From positions 1,219,615 through 1,273,767 of the forward strand of contig BFEA01000246.1 in the NCBI GenBank assembly GCA_003427395.1: a stretch of 54,153 nt of DNA, given 5' to 3'. Of the stretch, positions 1 through 10,970 are shown in pieces (the stretch's first letter is position 1; each line of letters opens with the position of its first letter). The DNA is from Chara braunii (Eukaryota > Streptophyta > Charophyceae > Charales > Characeae). The notes below the pieces were generated by a model, which saw only the letters and a program-made list of their open reading frames with translations, was not told where the DNA came from and ran no database searches. The translations under genes and the position numbers were made by a program.

Positions 1-236
1 TCTGAAGGACCTCATTTCCAGCCCCAGTTCAATGTCTTAGGCAAAACGAGCAAGGCGACCGGATCAGTCTGAAGGACCTCATTTCCAGCCCCAGTGCAAT
101 GTCTTAGGCAAAATGAGCAAGGCGACTGGATCGGTCTGAAGGACCTCATTTCCAGCCCCTAGTTTAATGTCTTAGGCAAAACAAGCAAGGCGACGAGATC
201 AGTCTGGAGGACCTCATTTCCAGCTCTAGTTCAATT
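1..236. repeat. 67-bp minisatellite, about 3.5 copies
   Basis: Units beginning TCTGAAGGACCTCATTTCC start at 1, 68, 135 and 203, giving 67, 67 and 68 bp periods with a few substitutions per copy. The array runs off the left edge, so its true length is unknown. No reading frame is maintained through it. Confidence 0.93.
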
Positions 237-359
237 CATCGCATGCAAACATCGTGATTTCTACCACAGACAGATGAATTAACATGCATAGTAAATTCTC
301 TTTTTGATTTAGTTAAAGTCCTGAAAAAGAAAACAAAATATATACACAAGTCAAAGTAA

Positions 360-690
360 AAACACATGAAACGTCAAGTTTGTATAGATAGGGGCTTATT
401 GGGATTCTAATGGTATAGTGTCGGCCTACCTCTGAATTCCCTGCCTCAAGAATCCCACCTGGGCTCCGGCAGAGCTCCCACAATCGGTGGGTCGACCTCC
501 CACAAAGGCCTTGATGCAGTCCTACGGGGTGCAATCCCGTCTGCCGCCTTCCTCTCCAGACATAGATTAGACTGAGAGGAAAAAGGATAGGAAGAGAAAG
601 TTCAGATACTCAGATACGAGAAGGGGCCAACTCAACTCACACGAGAGGGTCTTCGTGCCTTCAGATCCTGAGGGCCACGCAATGGCGGCC
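360..690 (-). repeat. Dispersed repeat copy 1 (tRNA-related SINE-like), inverted relative to 10175-10500
   Basis: The reverse complement of this stretch aligns with 10175-10500: shared blocks include GCCGCCATTGCG, GGAAGGCGGCAGACGGG, GTGGGAGGT, CACCGATTG and GGAGCTCTG in the same order. On the + strand, 393-455 looks like a tRNA head: an A-box-like TTCTAATGGTATAGTG, an anticodon-loop-like CTCTGAA (as in a Gln tRNA) and a B-box-like CTCAAGAATCCC. The segment GGGGTGCAATCCCG near 517-530 resembles a second T-arm. I read it as a SINE or SINE-derived repeat; the family is not identified. Confidence 0.5.
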
Positions 691-1888
691 AATAACGCAG
701 AGTAACAACTTCCTGTTTTGCCTCCAAGTTGTCGCCGTGTTCCCATTGCCGAGCCTGACCAACCTTTTGAAGCCTGAGTGCCTCACCTCTGACCAAACAG
801 CTGCCACGCAGCCTAGAGAAGGCTGCGTCCGCATAGATCACACACCCCTGTGTTCTATTTGAATGCAGGTGTAAACGCAGCAATACTCAGTAATAGTGTT
901 CAACAACAAGGCTCAACAGCGATACACGGTGAAATCCTCCAATACACAGCGTCGTGCGTAGTAATGCACAAATGGTTGTACGACGCATGCTCAAATGTAA
1001 CTTAGTATGCTCAACAAAGGCACGACAATCGATTACTGAAACTGGGTTTGTATAGTAACAGATAGCAACTGCACATGGCGACACAGTGGTTGTGCACAAC
1101 AAAGTACTACTTTCGTGCTCAGTGTTGCACCGGTAGGAGGGCCAACAGCGGGAAAGCACAACCTTGCTTCCTATGATGGGTAAAATGGCGGGAATCTTCA
1201 GTTTGCAAATGAGTGCATACTCCTACCACCACCGCCTGTAGCATTAAGGAGTTCTCAATCTGTCAAACCTTGCTATGTTTGGACCTAGTGAGTTTTCAGA
1301 ACGGCCCCTCCGGCGATCCGATGACCAGCGGCCCGAAGCAGTTGTACCCCGGGTGCACGCAACAACAGTCCCGTTTGTTTCTTGTTCTTTGACTTATTTT
1401 CTCTCCTCCTATTAATTATTTTTATCTCCTATGCATTTTCTCTCTGCCTTACCACCTTCTGCTCTCTCACACTTCTTCATTGGTCTCCTGTTCGCCACTT
1501 GTGCACTCTCCTCCTAAGTCACACAACTTTTATCAGACCAGACCACAACTAAAGTCAGACATGGACGAGCTTAAGGTAAGCCTATGCAGATTACCAGCAA
1601 ACACCCCTGGCCCAACTATCCCCTGTTTAATAATGGCCACAAGCAGCAATGAGGTGATAGTCAAAGTTGGGCTTTATATAGTGACCTGCAGCATGGCGAT
1701 CATGGGCAACACGATGATCATGATGAGGATGCGCAAAATTACCTTGATGATGATAGCTAGCAGACGAGCATGGGGAGCTACAGTGCCCTCGACGCCACAA
1801 TCTGTTATTGTATTATTAGATTGTGCTAAATGAGAGCGGATCTACAGTGCATAAGACCGCGCGAGTCCAGGTAAGCATTGTTTTTTTT

Positions 1889-1892
<4 letters not shown>
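691..1892. other. No gene seen
   Basis: Only short non-conserved ORFs occur here. From 1370 to 1560 the + strand is pyrimidine-rich, and around 1735 there are short GAT-rich runs. Nothing recognisable as RNA gene or transposase was found. Confidence 0.5.

Positions 1893-1968
<76 letters not shown>
1893..1968. repeat. (CT)n microsatellite
   Basis: A T-run (1881-1893) is followed by about 38 perfect CT dinucleotides. ORFs read through it (poly-Ser/Leu or Arg/Glu) are artefacts. Confidence 0.97.
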
Positions 1969-1972
<4 letters not shown>

Positions 1973-4116
1973 ACACCTGCTAGTGCATTTGCTGCCCTCG
2001 AGGGTGAATCTTCCATTTGACCGTGTTGAGCACCTTGACTACTAATCAAACGGCCTCCCACGATGGCCACCACGATGACGATGACCTCCACAACGACAAC
2101 TCCGGAAGAGGGCGACAACTGTGATGTTCAGCACCGCCAGAATCAGGACAACTATTGCGATATCGAGTGGAAATGCATCACTACACTACTTCATTAGATA
2201 TGCAGAATAAATGCAATATGAGCATGAATCTTTGGCCAGAACTGGAGAAGATTCATCACCCAATTTTACTATTTTTCTTCCCATGTACCTAGTGCAATCC
2301 GCTCTCCAGATTCGCTCACGGGTTCCCTGGCTCTTTCTCCTTTGTTCCCAACTCCCTTTCCCTCTTAATGCGCCTACTCACGACCCCTGGCTGGGAACAC
2401 ACAACTTCAACAGATGAGTTGCCATCGTTCGATAGGTACGTCTCCAATCCATGGTTGTTCTCATGCTACTTTCGCCAGTCTTGTCGAGCAACGTACCATT
2501 CAGCAGGTAAGTCACCTCCTTCCCTTGGCTAGCTCTCGCACTCCCATCCTTGCTTTCTCGCGGTCTGGTCTCTGACCAGATCAACGTAAATAGCTCAGAT
2601 AAGGCAGCGCAAAGATCCGAGAACCAGCGCAACAAATAACAAGTATTGCAGAAAAAACTGTAAGCACAAAGAACAGGAACACCATCCAGAATCCTTTACT
2701 GTGATTTCAAGCCTCACCTCAACTCTAATTAGATGCTCAACCGATAATGAATTTGCCGCAAAAAACGGAAAGATGCATTTTCCATATTGGAAACTCCCCG
2801 TTGTAGTTGCGCAGCCCACACAACACGTACTGGCCGATCCATCACCCCATTCGACATTCTGACGCAATCATTTGATCCGGAGTGCTAAAAAAAAACCGTT
2901 TAGACTCCTCATTTGCCCGATTTCACCAAAAAATTGGCAAGATACATTATATTTTCCGCTTCTTTTTCTTCCTTCTTGCTCCAAACGGCATCTCCGTGCG
3001 CAGCCTCCATCCAAACCGCTCCACAAACTGAGAATCTGATTCCGCCAACTGATCTGCAGTGTCCGAAAACCTCTGAAACACACCTTTATTCGCCCATTTT
3101 TATTAAGTAATGGGCGAGTTATGTCATTTTCTTCTTTACACTCTCGCTACCGCTCGGCTCCATCGAAGCCTCCCCGCACGTGCTTTCTCTTCTACCTCAT
3201 CATCCCCTCCCCCATCAGCTAAATGGCCTCACCAATCAACTCGCCCTACCTGAAAACCCCCGAGTAGCACCTTACCTTTCTCGAATCCGTTAGATATTAA
3301 GATAATCATGATTTTCCCCCTTCACCATATCCGTTCTACCCCGCCTTCGTCACTTCCCTCACCTGTCTTCCCGTATCTGGTCCTAATTCAAGTTCCAGCC
3401 AGATTCTCGCACCTCCTTTTTGCCTGCTCTGTCTCTCTCTCACTCGCCTCCACCATTGCCTACCGCTCTCTTCCCTTACCAACTTTGCTCCCTCCTTCAC
3501 TTGTCTTCCTTACTCCCCCCGTTATCCCCTCTCCAACCTTTCTCTTCCTTTTTGTTCTTCGTCCCAAGTCTCTCACTTAGCGGCGTTAGCGCAGCCCGGT
3601 AGGAACTTAGTTAACCAACTCCAGCTATCCTATGAGAAACTTCGGAATGAACCACTACTGGACGGTTCGATTAGTCAATCGCCCCTATAGCCAAGTCCGA
3701 CGAAATAATTTGCACGCCAGTATTCTGCTGCGAGCCGAGCTTCAGAGAGAACCAACTTCTCTGCGGCTTTGCATTGTGCACAGGGCATACTCACACTAGG
3801 ACCTTTTGGGCTAAGCCCCGGATGTAATTGCAGCCAGATACATCCAGGAAAGTCCCGAAGTAAGTTCGATCCGTATGTTAGTATTACTGCGTGCCCCTCA
3901 CCAGAGTCTTCCTTGGCTGCACCCTGCTCTTGCAGGGTACACCACCTATTGGACCCTAGTTGGCATACTCACATTCAAACCTACAGACAGCAGGTCTTGG
4001 GCGGCGGACGGTGCACCTGCAGGTGGTCACTGCCACTCAAGACCCTGCTGCTTCGTGGGCTTTCGACCCACAGGCTCATCTGTACGTCGAACTCACCTCG
4101 GGACAATTGCGCATGA
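1969..4116. other. No gene seen; pyrimidine-rich stretch and degenerate minisatellite edge
   Basis: No coding similarity was recognised. Between about 3300 and 3570 the + strand is strongly pyrimidine-rich. From about 3780 the sequence begins to share blocks with 4937-5180 (for example GGCGGACGGTGCACCTGCA against GGCGGATGGTGCGACTGCA), so it is probably a decayed outer part of the array that follows. A tRNA-like A-box, TTAGCGCAGCCCGGTAGG, occurs at about 3585 without a convincing B-box. Confidence 0.4.
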
Positions 4117-4936
4117 CTGTTTTTCAACAGTCTGCGGGTGTACCAACTAAGCTAAGCCCACGGGTGCTGGTCCCACAGGCCTGTTTTTCAACAGCCTGCG
4201 GGTGTACCAACTGAACTTGGCCCACGGGTGCTGGTCCCACAGGCCTGTTTTTCAACAGCCAGCGGGTGTACCAACTGAACTTGGCCCACGGGTGCTGGTC
4301 CCACAGGCCTGTTTTTCAACAGCCAGCGGGTGTACCAACTGAACTTGGCCCACGGGTGCTGGTCCCACAGGCCTGTTTTTCAACAGCCAGCGGGTGTACC
4401 AGCTGAGATAGCGTAGGTACTGAGCCCACAGGACTGTTTTTCAACAGCCTGCGGGTGTACCACCTGAGCTTAGCCCAGCGGCATCAGCCCCACAGGACTG
4501 TTTTTCAACAGTCCGCGGGTGTTCCAACCGAGCTTGGCCCAGTGGCAATTCCGGACCTGCGTTTCAATAGTTTGTAGGTGTACCGTTTGAGCTCGGTCAG
4601 TTGGTGCTTGTCCCACATGCCTATTCTCAACAGTTTGCAGGTGTACCAACTGAGCTAGGCCCAACAACACTGATCCTGCAGGCCTGTTTTCCAACAATTT
4701 GTGGGTGGACCAACTGAGTTAGGCCCAGCGGCATCAGTCCCATTAGACTGTTTTTCAACAGTCTACGGGCGTACCAACAGAGCTACTGCAGGTATAGATC
4801 CCGCAGCACTGTTTTTCAACAGTCTGCAGGTGTACCAACAGAGCTAGGTCCACAACTGATGTTCCCACAGGCCTAGTTCTCAACAGTCTGCGGGTGTACC
4901 AACCGGGTTTGGCCTAGTGGCATCGGTCCCACAGGA
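4117..4936. repeat. 64-bp minisatellite, about 13 units
   Basis: Units start with CTGTTTTTCAACAG or a variant at 4117, 4181, 4245, 4309, 4373, 4434, 4498, 4557, about 4621, 4684, 4748, 4809 and 4873. The period is 64 bp with occasional 59-63 bp units. Each unit carries a TGCGGGTGTACCAACTGA block and a GGTCCCACAGG block. The left units are nearly identical and the right units more diverged, which suggests expansion from the left. Confidence 0.93.
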
Positions 4937-5480
4937 CTGTTCACACTCATTCTTCTCACAACAATTCATGGTTGGCGGATGGTGCGACTGCAGTGTGCCC
5001 GCACCAGGGCTCCCTCTGGCTATGACTTACCTAGGCACAGTTCACCCTTTTTCGGCCCACGACGGCATGCTCTTACATCAGCCTCCCACAGCAGATCGCA
5101 ATTGGCGAGTGGTGCACTTGCAAAGTGCCCCCGCCACTCGGGTTTCTTCCGCTCCGTGGGCTATGGACCCACCGACTCTCACGCACGTTGACCCGAGTTG
5201 TTCGAGCACCAAGACGGGTAGGATAGAGGAACCTTGTCAGTACCCCGACTACGCAGAACCCCGAATGCCACCACTAAAAGAGGCGTGTACTCAAGGTCCT
5301 AAACTGTTGTAACGGTCGTCGGCGTGGGTTATTTGTCGTTCCCTGGTGCAATGTTGGTCACAGCCCGTGCTGTCACGCACCCCTGCGTTCAAGGTCAACA
5401 AAGGGGGCGACAGGGTCGTCTTCCGCCCCTGTTCAGATACGGGTGCATGACTTGCCTCCATCCGCTCCTTGCTCAACAAT
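4937..5480. repeat. Degenerate flank of the minisatellite
   Basis: It shares blocks with 3955-4100 (GGTGCACTTGCA, CGGGTTTCTTCCGCTCCGTG and GACCCACCGACTC counterparts), so the 64-bp array sits inside an older, larger repeated segment. No gene was recognised. Confidence 0.4.
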
Positions 5481-5875
5481 TTCATCATTCTTTAATTTTT
5501 TTGTTTGAAGTTATTTTTTATCTTTCTTCGCGGTACTTCTTCGCCGTTGGTCCCGGACCCAATTTTCGGCCTGGTCAACAGACGGGAAAATAGAGAAAAA
5601 TAAAAATAAATAAAAATAAAGCAACAGAAATAAAAATAGTAGAATTGAGGAGGACGAGGACATGCCAACGCCCTCTTGGTCTTGCCAGTCGAACCCAGGT
5701 TTGGGCCCGTCCGAAAAAAAAAACAAGGGGGATAGTCCCTTAAGACCCTCGACCCCTCAGTCTCCGCTTCTCGCGCTTCTTTGCTCCATCGCCGCTTGCT
5801 GACCTTGAACCCCAAACCTGTCGCTTGAAAGTCCAGTACCGTAACCATTAGAACTAGGCCGAAGACTGAGCTAGA
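5481..5875 (-). repeat. tRNA-Glu-derived SINE candidate
   Basis: Read on the - strand from about 5867, there is an A-box region TAGTTCTAATGGTTACGG, an anticodon arm ACTGGACTTTCAAGCGACAG whose loop CTTTCAA would carry anticodon TTC (Glu), and a B-box TTTGGGGTTCAAGGTC. These are in tRNA order and spacing (about 5870 down to 5798). The body continues to an A-rich tail on the - strand near 5490-5520. The acceptor stem is not complete, so this is a SINE head, not a functional tRNA gene. Confidence 0.55.
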
Positions 5876-6499
5876 TAGATGTGAACCTACATATGAATAA
5901 TCGCGAGACCCTGATTGGTCCTACCTACACAAACCAGGTCTCCGCCTTGGCCTACCGGCCAACCTTTTGGTCGTCAGAAGACGCTGAGATGCCACCCGCG
6001 CCTAGGATCGTAGCTATCTGGTGTCCAGGTCGTCGGGCGCATGTCATACTTTGTTGAACTTCCAGACTTTCCCCCCGGACTAGGTCTGCCAACGCCGCGC
6101 CTTTCGACGCTTTGTCCAACATAAACTTTATGCCTGTGCGCAAGGTAAAGTTTTTATCTTCTTCATGTCGTGTCTCACCAAAGGCCGAACTAGTCGCGAA
6201 GTAAATCTAGTCTTTATAAGATAACATAAAAATATAATAAACAATAAAAATTACAGAAGGGAGAGTAACCGGGCTCTATGGCTTTGGCGACTTTCGCCGG
6301 CCAGATATTTGCCGATGAGTAAAGGTTATTTCACAGTACAACGCAGTAATGCGCGCCCCACACACTCTCTAATCTGGCCGTATTTGACTCGGAGTCTCGC
6401 CAAGAGTGAGGTTGCCGAGGTGAGCGCCCTAACGGGGTTTGCCCCATTAGCGTATTATGCTGATCAAGGACGCACCCAGTGCGACCTTTAAAAAGGACG

Positions 6500-6526
6500 G
6501 CAAATAGCCTTGTAAGGGTGTTTGCT
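6500..6526. repeat. Imperfect palindrome CAAATA-CCTTG-AAGG-TTTG, copy 1
   Basis: It reads CAAATAGCCTTGTAAGGGTGTTTGC across this interval. Related imperfect palindromes occur at 6829-6855 and 24945-24970, all built on ATACCCTTG / CAAGGGTAT half-sites. Confidence 0.5.
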
Positions 6527-6828
6527 ACGACAGCGGGTTGTGGCCGTAGTCACCTGAATCTGGGCAGGTATGCCCGTTGAGTGAGGGAAGGCCTGGCCCA
6601 TGACAGTAGTCGCGCTAGGAGCGTGGACGAATCCCCCTGGGGTTTATGGCCCTAGTCCTCCGGCACGGGTATGGAGCTTGGTGCCAAGGTCGTCGCCACG
6701 TCGGCAGCTTGTGACACGCCGTCGGCCATGGGGAGGTGACAGGCCGGACTGGAGGGGGTCAGAGGAAGTTTGCGTGAGCGGAGGGCGTAGGGGGGGGTCC
6801 GCGGTAGAATGTGACAGGCGGTGTCAGC

Positions 6829-6855
6829 GCTAATACCCTTACAAGGGTATCCGCC
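6829..6855. repeat. Imperfect palindrome, copy 2
   Basis: ATACCCTTACAAGGGTAT is a near-perfect inverted repeat related to the copies at 6500 and 24945. Confidence 0.5.
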
Positions 6856-7721
6856 CGGGTTTTTGCAAGTGACAGAAAGATTCGGTTAACCTGGATTTTG
6901 GGTGCCCATGCGAAAAATGCGAGGGTCGTCCGAGCGCAGGCAAAGGTCTGCCTTGTCCCGGTAGGGAGTGTATGGGCGCGCAATTTTGAGGCGCGCGTGT
7001 GATTTTTCTCGTTGAGATAGGCAGCCCGTCTAGCCGACCGGCCCGGACCATGTTACGAGTCGGGCTGAGGGTAAAAGTCTGGGTCTTTTCTTGTTTTAGG
7101 TGGGCGCGCGCGACCAGTGGTAGAATTGGTGCACCGAGAGGCGTGCAGGACGGCCGGGGCACAGGCTGGTAGGCCGGCGCGGGCGCTTGGGGGCCGTGGG
7201 AACGAATGTGGGTCGAAGACGTCGCCAAGGAGGTGTCTTGGCCCGGAGCGCCGCACGGTACCGCCTCATGAGGGAAGCCGAGCCTGTTGGTTACAGGCTT
7301 GGGCTTAGCCTTATCGGTTACGGCGTTGGATTGTTTCAGCGGGGGTACGGGGATCGAGGGCGGCGGATGGCAGCGTAGGAGCGGCGGAGCAGCGAGAAGC
7401 CGGGGGGTCGAGGGTCCATACATGACTATCCTCCTGGTTTTGTTTTGCCAGGGGAATCCGACAGAAGGGGCGTGGCCTGTTCCCCCCCCCCCGTAGGCGA
7501 CTCCCCATTTCCTTATATCGATGACCTACCCTGATATTTTAACGGACTTCGGTCCGTTTTCTCTTGGATACTGTTTACCTCAGAACGGTGTGGGGGAGGT
7601 CGGCATGACACCCGTGCAGGGGTGATGCGCGAAGGCTCAGAATGGACCCGGTCGCAGGCTGGGCCGGGTAAATGCCAAAGAGGGGACGGTATGGCCTCGA
7701 GTATTGAGCGCCGGGCCGACG

Positions 7722-7769
7722 CGGAGAAGATTTTTGCGTAGATGACGTGCACGAATCGAGATAAAAGGA
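7722..7769 (+). pseudogene. U6-like snRNA 3' half
   Basis: GAGAAGATT, then TGCGTAGATGACGTGCA, then CGAATCGAGATAAAAGG follow the order of the U6 catalytic core and 3' end (AAGATTAGCA, GATGACACGCA, AATCGAGAAATGG). The 5' half is not convincing. It lies just upstream of the 170-bp U6-like array. Confidence 0.4.
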
Positions 7770-8079
7770 GAGAGGGGGGGGCGCGTAGCTTAGGCGGAGG
7801 AGGCGAGGCCCGAACATCGGTTGAAGTTAATAAATTGTAGGGTGCCAGAGCCCGGCCCCGAAAGGAGGCCAGGTACATGCAGAAAGAGCTGAGTGAGTGG
7901 TGTATTACTGTGGCGGATCTTCCTTGGAAGGGATTTGAGTGAGGTAGAGGAGATCTGCGTGGCCTACAAGGGGGCGATGCAAGAGGGGAGATCTGGGAAT
8001 GAACCCAGACGGGAGACATGTTGAAGGGAGAGGGTTATTTAACCACTAGCCGCGCCGTGAAGCGTCGCGCCTCGTAAAT

Positions 8080-8174
8080 CCGTCGGGAACATCCGCTAAA
8101 ATCGGAATGATACGGAGAGGAGATTTGCATGACCCTGTACAAGGCTGGCACGCATAAAGCCTGAAATATGGGCC
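8080..8174 (+). pseudogene. U6 snRNA-like unit (best copy of the array)
   Basis: In order it carries CGGGAACATCCGCTAAAATC, GGAATGATACGGAGAGGAG, ATTTGCATGACCC, ACAAGGCTGGCACGCATAAA and CTGAAATATGG. Compared with plant U6 (GGGGACATCCGATAAAATT, GGAACGATACAGAGAAG, ATTAGCATGGCCC, CAAGGATGACACGCATAAA, CGAGAAATGG) the colinearity is complete. Substitutions fall inside the ACAGAGA box (ACGGAGA), so it should not function as U6. Confidence 0.6.
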
Positions 8175-8249
8175 GAGGTCATGCACTAAGAAAACGGCAA
8201 CACAGTAGTTGTACGGATCTCGAAAAGTCGCGGGCGATACCGTGGGCGG

Positions 8250-8343
8250 GGCCTTTCGGGGCACCTGCTAATGTTGGAACGATACAGAGGAGATCGATTT
8301 GGTTTGCGTAGGGCGGGCATTCGTGAGTCTGAGAACGAACCCA
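8250..8343 (+). pseudogene. U6 snRNA-like unit
   Basis: CCTTTCGGGGCACCTGCTAA, TTGGAACGATACAGAGGAGAT and GAGTCTGAGAACGAACC follow U6 order. The 5' half is close to U6 (GGAACGATACAGAG is exact) and the 3' half is strongly diverged. It sits 170 bp downstream of the unit at 8080. Confidence 0.5.
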
Positions 8344-8380
8344 GACGGGAACAGGGATAGGTGCATGTGATAAGGCAAGA

Positions 8381-10149
8381 GGGGAGGGTCGAACGACCTG
8401 TAGAAGTGTCGCGGGGCCGGCGCGAAGCTGCTCTGTATAAATCAAGAGCGGCCCCCTCACTCATTTTTTGTTGCTGCCTTGATCTTCTGCCGGTCTGACT
8501 TCCGCGCTATCCGAGCTGCAGCACGATAGTCGTGCTGACGACAACAACGACGTTAGCGGGGGCGAGGAGGATGGGTATGGCAGGGAGTGGCGTGGTTCAC
8601 TCGTCTTGAATCAGAATTAAGCTAAGGGAGAGGGGAAGCGGGGGTTTTCGGTCACGGCGAAACGATTGGTGAGGTTGGTTTGGCGGGTGGGCCAGTAGGG
8701 TGAGAGGTTAGAGGGAGAATTAGTGCGCGGAGTCATGGCGGCAAGTGAGAATAGTGGACAAGGAAGGAGATAACTCGTCGTTTCTTGACGAGAACGGGCG
8801 AGCGAGGGTGCCAACACTAGGTTTTGAGGCGTGGCGAACATGATGGCGGCGTTAGCTTTGCTGATGGGTTAGTAGGTTACTTGGTATCAGTGTCGGGGGC
8901 CGCGCGGTGTGAAGGCGAATAAGCCACAGGGCAACGATACGCATGTATCGAGGCGGGTTCTGGTGGTAGGTTCATTCGAATTTGCTCATTCTGAGGAGCG
9001 AAGGTGGCGTAAAGTCAGTCGCGGGTCGGAGACTTACCTGTTGCCCAGTGTGGTGCCCATCCCCTCAATGCAAGTAGTCTGTTTCAATCCCTCTGTGTAC
9101 ATGGTCAGACAGCGGTGCACCTCCCGATGCCTAGCGAAGGATTCATTCCACCCCTTGTAGGGTGTTAGCAAGGTGAGCTCCGGTACTGCATGTTTCGGCT
9201 CAGCCCCGCGATTGTGTCTGTCAGGGAAGTCGGGTTAGTCACCTCAATCAGCTGTCCACGTCAAGGTCACTACTTGCATCTCGCTTGCAGCTATCCCCCG
9301 ATCGGCTGGCTCCGTCGTAAGAAGATTCGCCGTGCTGTTCCGCCCTGCGGCCTGAGGCATTGCGAGGTTCAAGTCCGAATGAACCTGGCTAGTCAGGTTG
9401 GCAAGGCGCGTCGGATAGAAGGGGGGGGGGGGGCGGATTAACTAAGCGAGAAGGACAGAGGGACAGGGGGATAGAGGCACGTACCTGAGCTCCACAAAGG
9501 ATTGGAGGCTGGCGACGTAAGGCAAGCAACGCGGCTGGGAATTGACTCGTCACCTGGTGCGGAGCCTGTTTCACCTTGTGGAAGTAGCCTCTCTCTATCG
9601 CCTTGAAGTCGTGTATGCCTGGGTGCGGGGGTGGAGGTCTACCTGCAGGCAATAACGCTGCCCGGTGCACTGGTCAAAGGGCAGCGGGACAGAGGAGGCA
9701 TCTGCTAGCCAGCGTATTATCGGGCAGAGCGGGTCACGAGCCTGCAGGCTTACCTCTCGGGCAGCGAGTGGTTGCGGTAGACGAAGAGTCGCCGCCTTTG
9801 ATTGTGTTGGCCAGTGGCCGACGGAACTGCAATATGATCAGCAAAGTGTCGTATGCCCTGTTGTCTGCTTAAGCAGGGTTCACACTACAGCACTTGATGT
9901 ACTTACCGCGGGCGGCGTGCTGCGGCTGATACGGCTATGCGGACCGCTGTACGCTTGCGGCATCACTGAACTTGCTATGTTTTCACTGCACTCCTCAGCG
10001 CGATTGGCTGGGCACTTCCGGATCTTCGCGAGGACGTGTGTTGTTTGAGCACAGCTGTCCAGGACAGTACGGTTGTGGCTTCATTGGAGAAAGGGAGGAG
10101 GGGGAGAGTCATTGTTGCAGATCGGAAGGGTGTCAAAGGGTTTGACTTT
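8381..10149. other. GC-rich stretch, no gene seen
   Basis: A possible further U6-like 3' fragment (TATAAATCAAGAGCGGCCCC) ends near 8455. A G-run lies at 9421-9432. Short ORFs show no recognisable domain. Confidence 0.4.
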
Positions 10150-10174
10150 GGAGTTTGACTTCAGACCAGACTAA

Positions 10175-10500
10175 GGCTACCGCGCAGTTTGGCCGCCATT
10201 GCGGGGCCCTCAGGCGTTGAAGACTTGAAGGCCCCCCTGGATCTCGAGAGTCTCAGACCCGCTCCTTCTACCCTTCTTCCTCTGAATTCTAGTCTGTTGA
10301 TTCTGAGAGGAAGGCGGCAGACGGGGTTGCAACCCGTAATCCGCGCCAAGGCCTCTGTGGGAGGTTCGCCCCACCGATTGCGGGAGCTCTGTCGGGACTC
10401 AGGCAGAGTCCTGGAGGCAGGGAACTGAGGGGTAATTCCCTGACTCCCTTTATAGACCCAACTAGAACCCCTATCTGTACATCTCTCTATGTTTGACTGA
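10175..10500 (+). repeat. Dispersed repeat copy 2, inverted partner of 360-690
   Basis: It shares ordered blocks with the reverse complement of 360-690, from GCCGCCATTGCG through GGCGGCAGACGGGGTTGCA to CCCCTATCTGTACA. The two copies are opposed and about 9.5 kb apart. No open coding region links them. Confidence 0.6.
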
Positions 10501-10689
10501 GTGCATTGTCTGGATTCTGTACTTTGGTTTTGATTTGACTGTCAAGACTTAAGTCAGACTGAAGTAAAGGAGTGTGTGTGCAATCTCAGTTTCAGTTTTG
10601 TTAATTGCCTGAAAGCAGACTATGAATGAGATGGGTTGCATCTGGGGGAAGGTTGGGAGGAAGGCAGTATTGTGTGCAGTTTGACTGGG

Positions 10690-10970
10690 TCATTAAGGCT
10701 GGGAGGTCCCCTTAAGTTTGGGGAAGCCCAGCGCTTTGTTTATTTTTGGTTTGCATGAAGCCTCATGCCGCTCTATAAGTTTAGGTAGCCTGAAGCACTG
10801 GAGGCTGGGATGTCCCCATAAGTTTGGGGAGACCTGGTGCTGTGAATTGCTTGGAGGGTCAGGACGCTCTATAAGCTTAGGTGTCCTGGTTGCTCTAACT
10901 TGTGGGGGTTTGACTGTGGGTGGCTTTCAGGAACCCACGGCGCTCTATAAGTTTAGGTATCGCACGCGGC
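10690..10970. repeat. Diverged tandem repeat, roughly 75-100 bp spacing
   Basis: CTCTATAAGTTTAGGT or a close variant occurs at about 10770, 10867 and 10941. GGCTGGGAKGTCCCCWTAAG followed by TTTGGGGA occurs near 10699 and 10804. The motifs alternate, giving a decayed tandem array. Confidence 0.5.

Larger units (their letters stand above)
5876..7859. other. GC-rich stretch, no gene seen
   Basis: Overlapping ORFs on both strands reflect high GC content and show no family I recognise. Two copies of an imperfect palindrome (6500-6526 and 6829-6855) and a U6-like 3' half (7722-7769) lie here. Confidence 0.4.
7860..8380 (+). repeat. Tandem array of diverged U6-like units, period 170 bp
   Basis: The core AGAGGAGAT starts at 7946, 8116 and 8286, exactly 170 bp apart. 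A second marker, GAACCCAGAC, recurs at 8001 and 8337, two periods apart. The middle and right units align over about 95 bp with spliceosomal U6 snRNA; the left unit is weaker. I infer an array whose monomer is about 95 bp of U6-derived sequence plus about 75 bp of spacer. No plant upstream sequence element or correctly placed TATA was seen, so expression is not implied. Confidence 0.5.

Noticed and set aside
3576-3650. tRNA gene at TTAGCGCAGCCCGGTAGG
   Set aside because: Only the A-box matches; no T-arm or paired acceptor stem follows.
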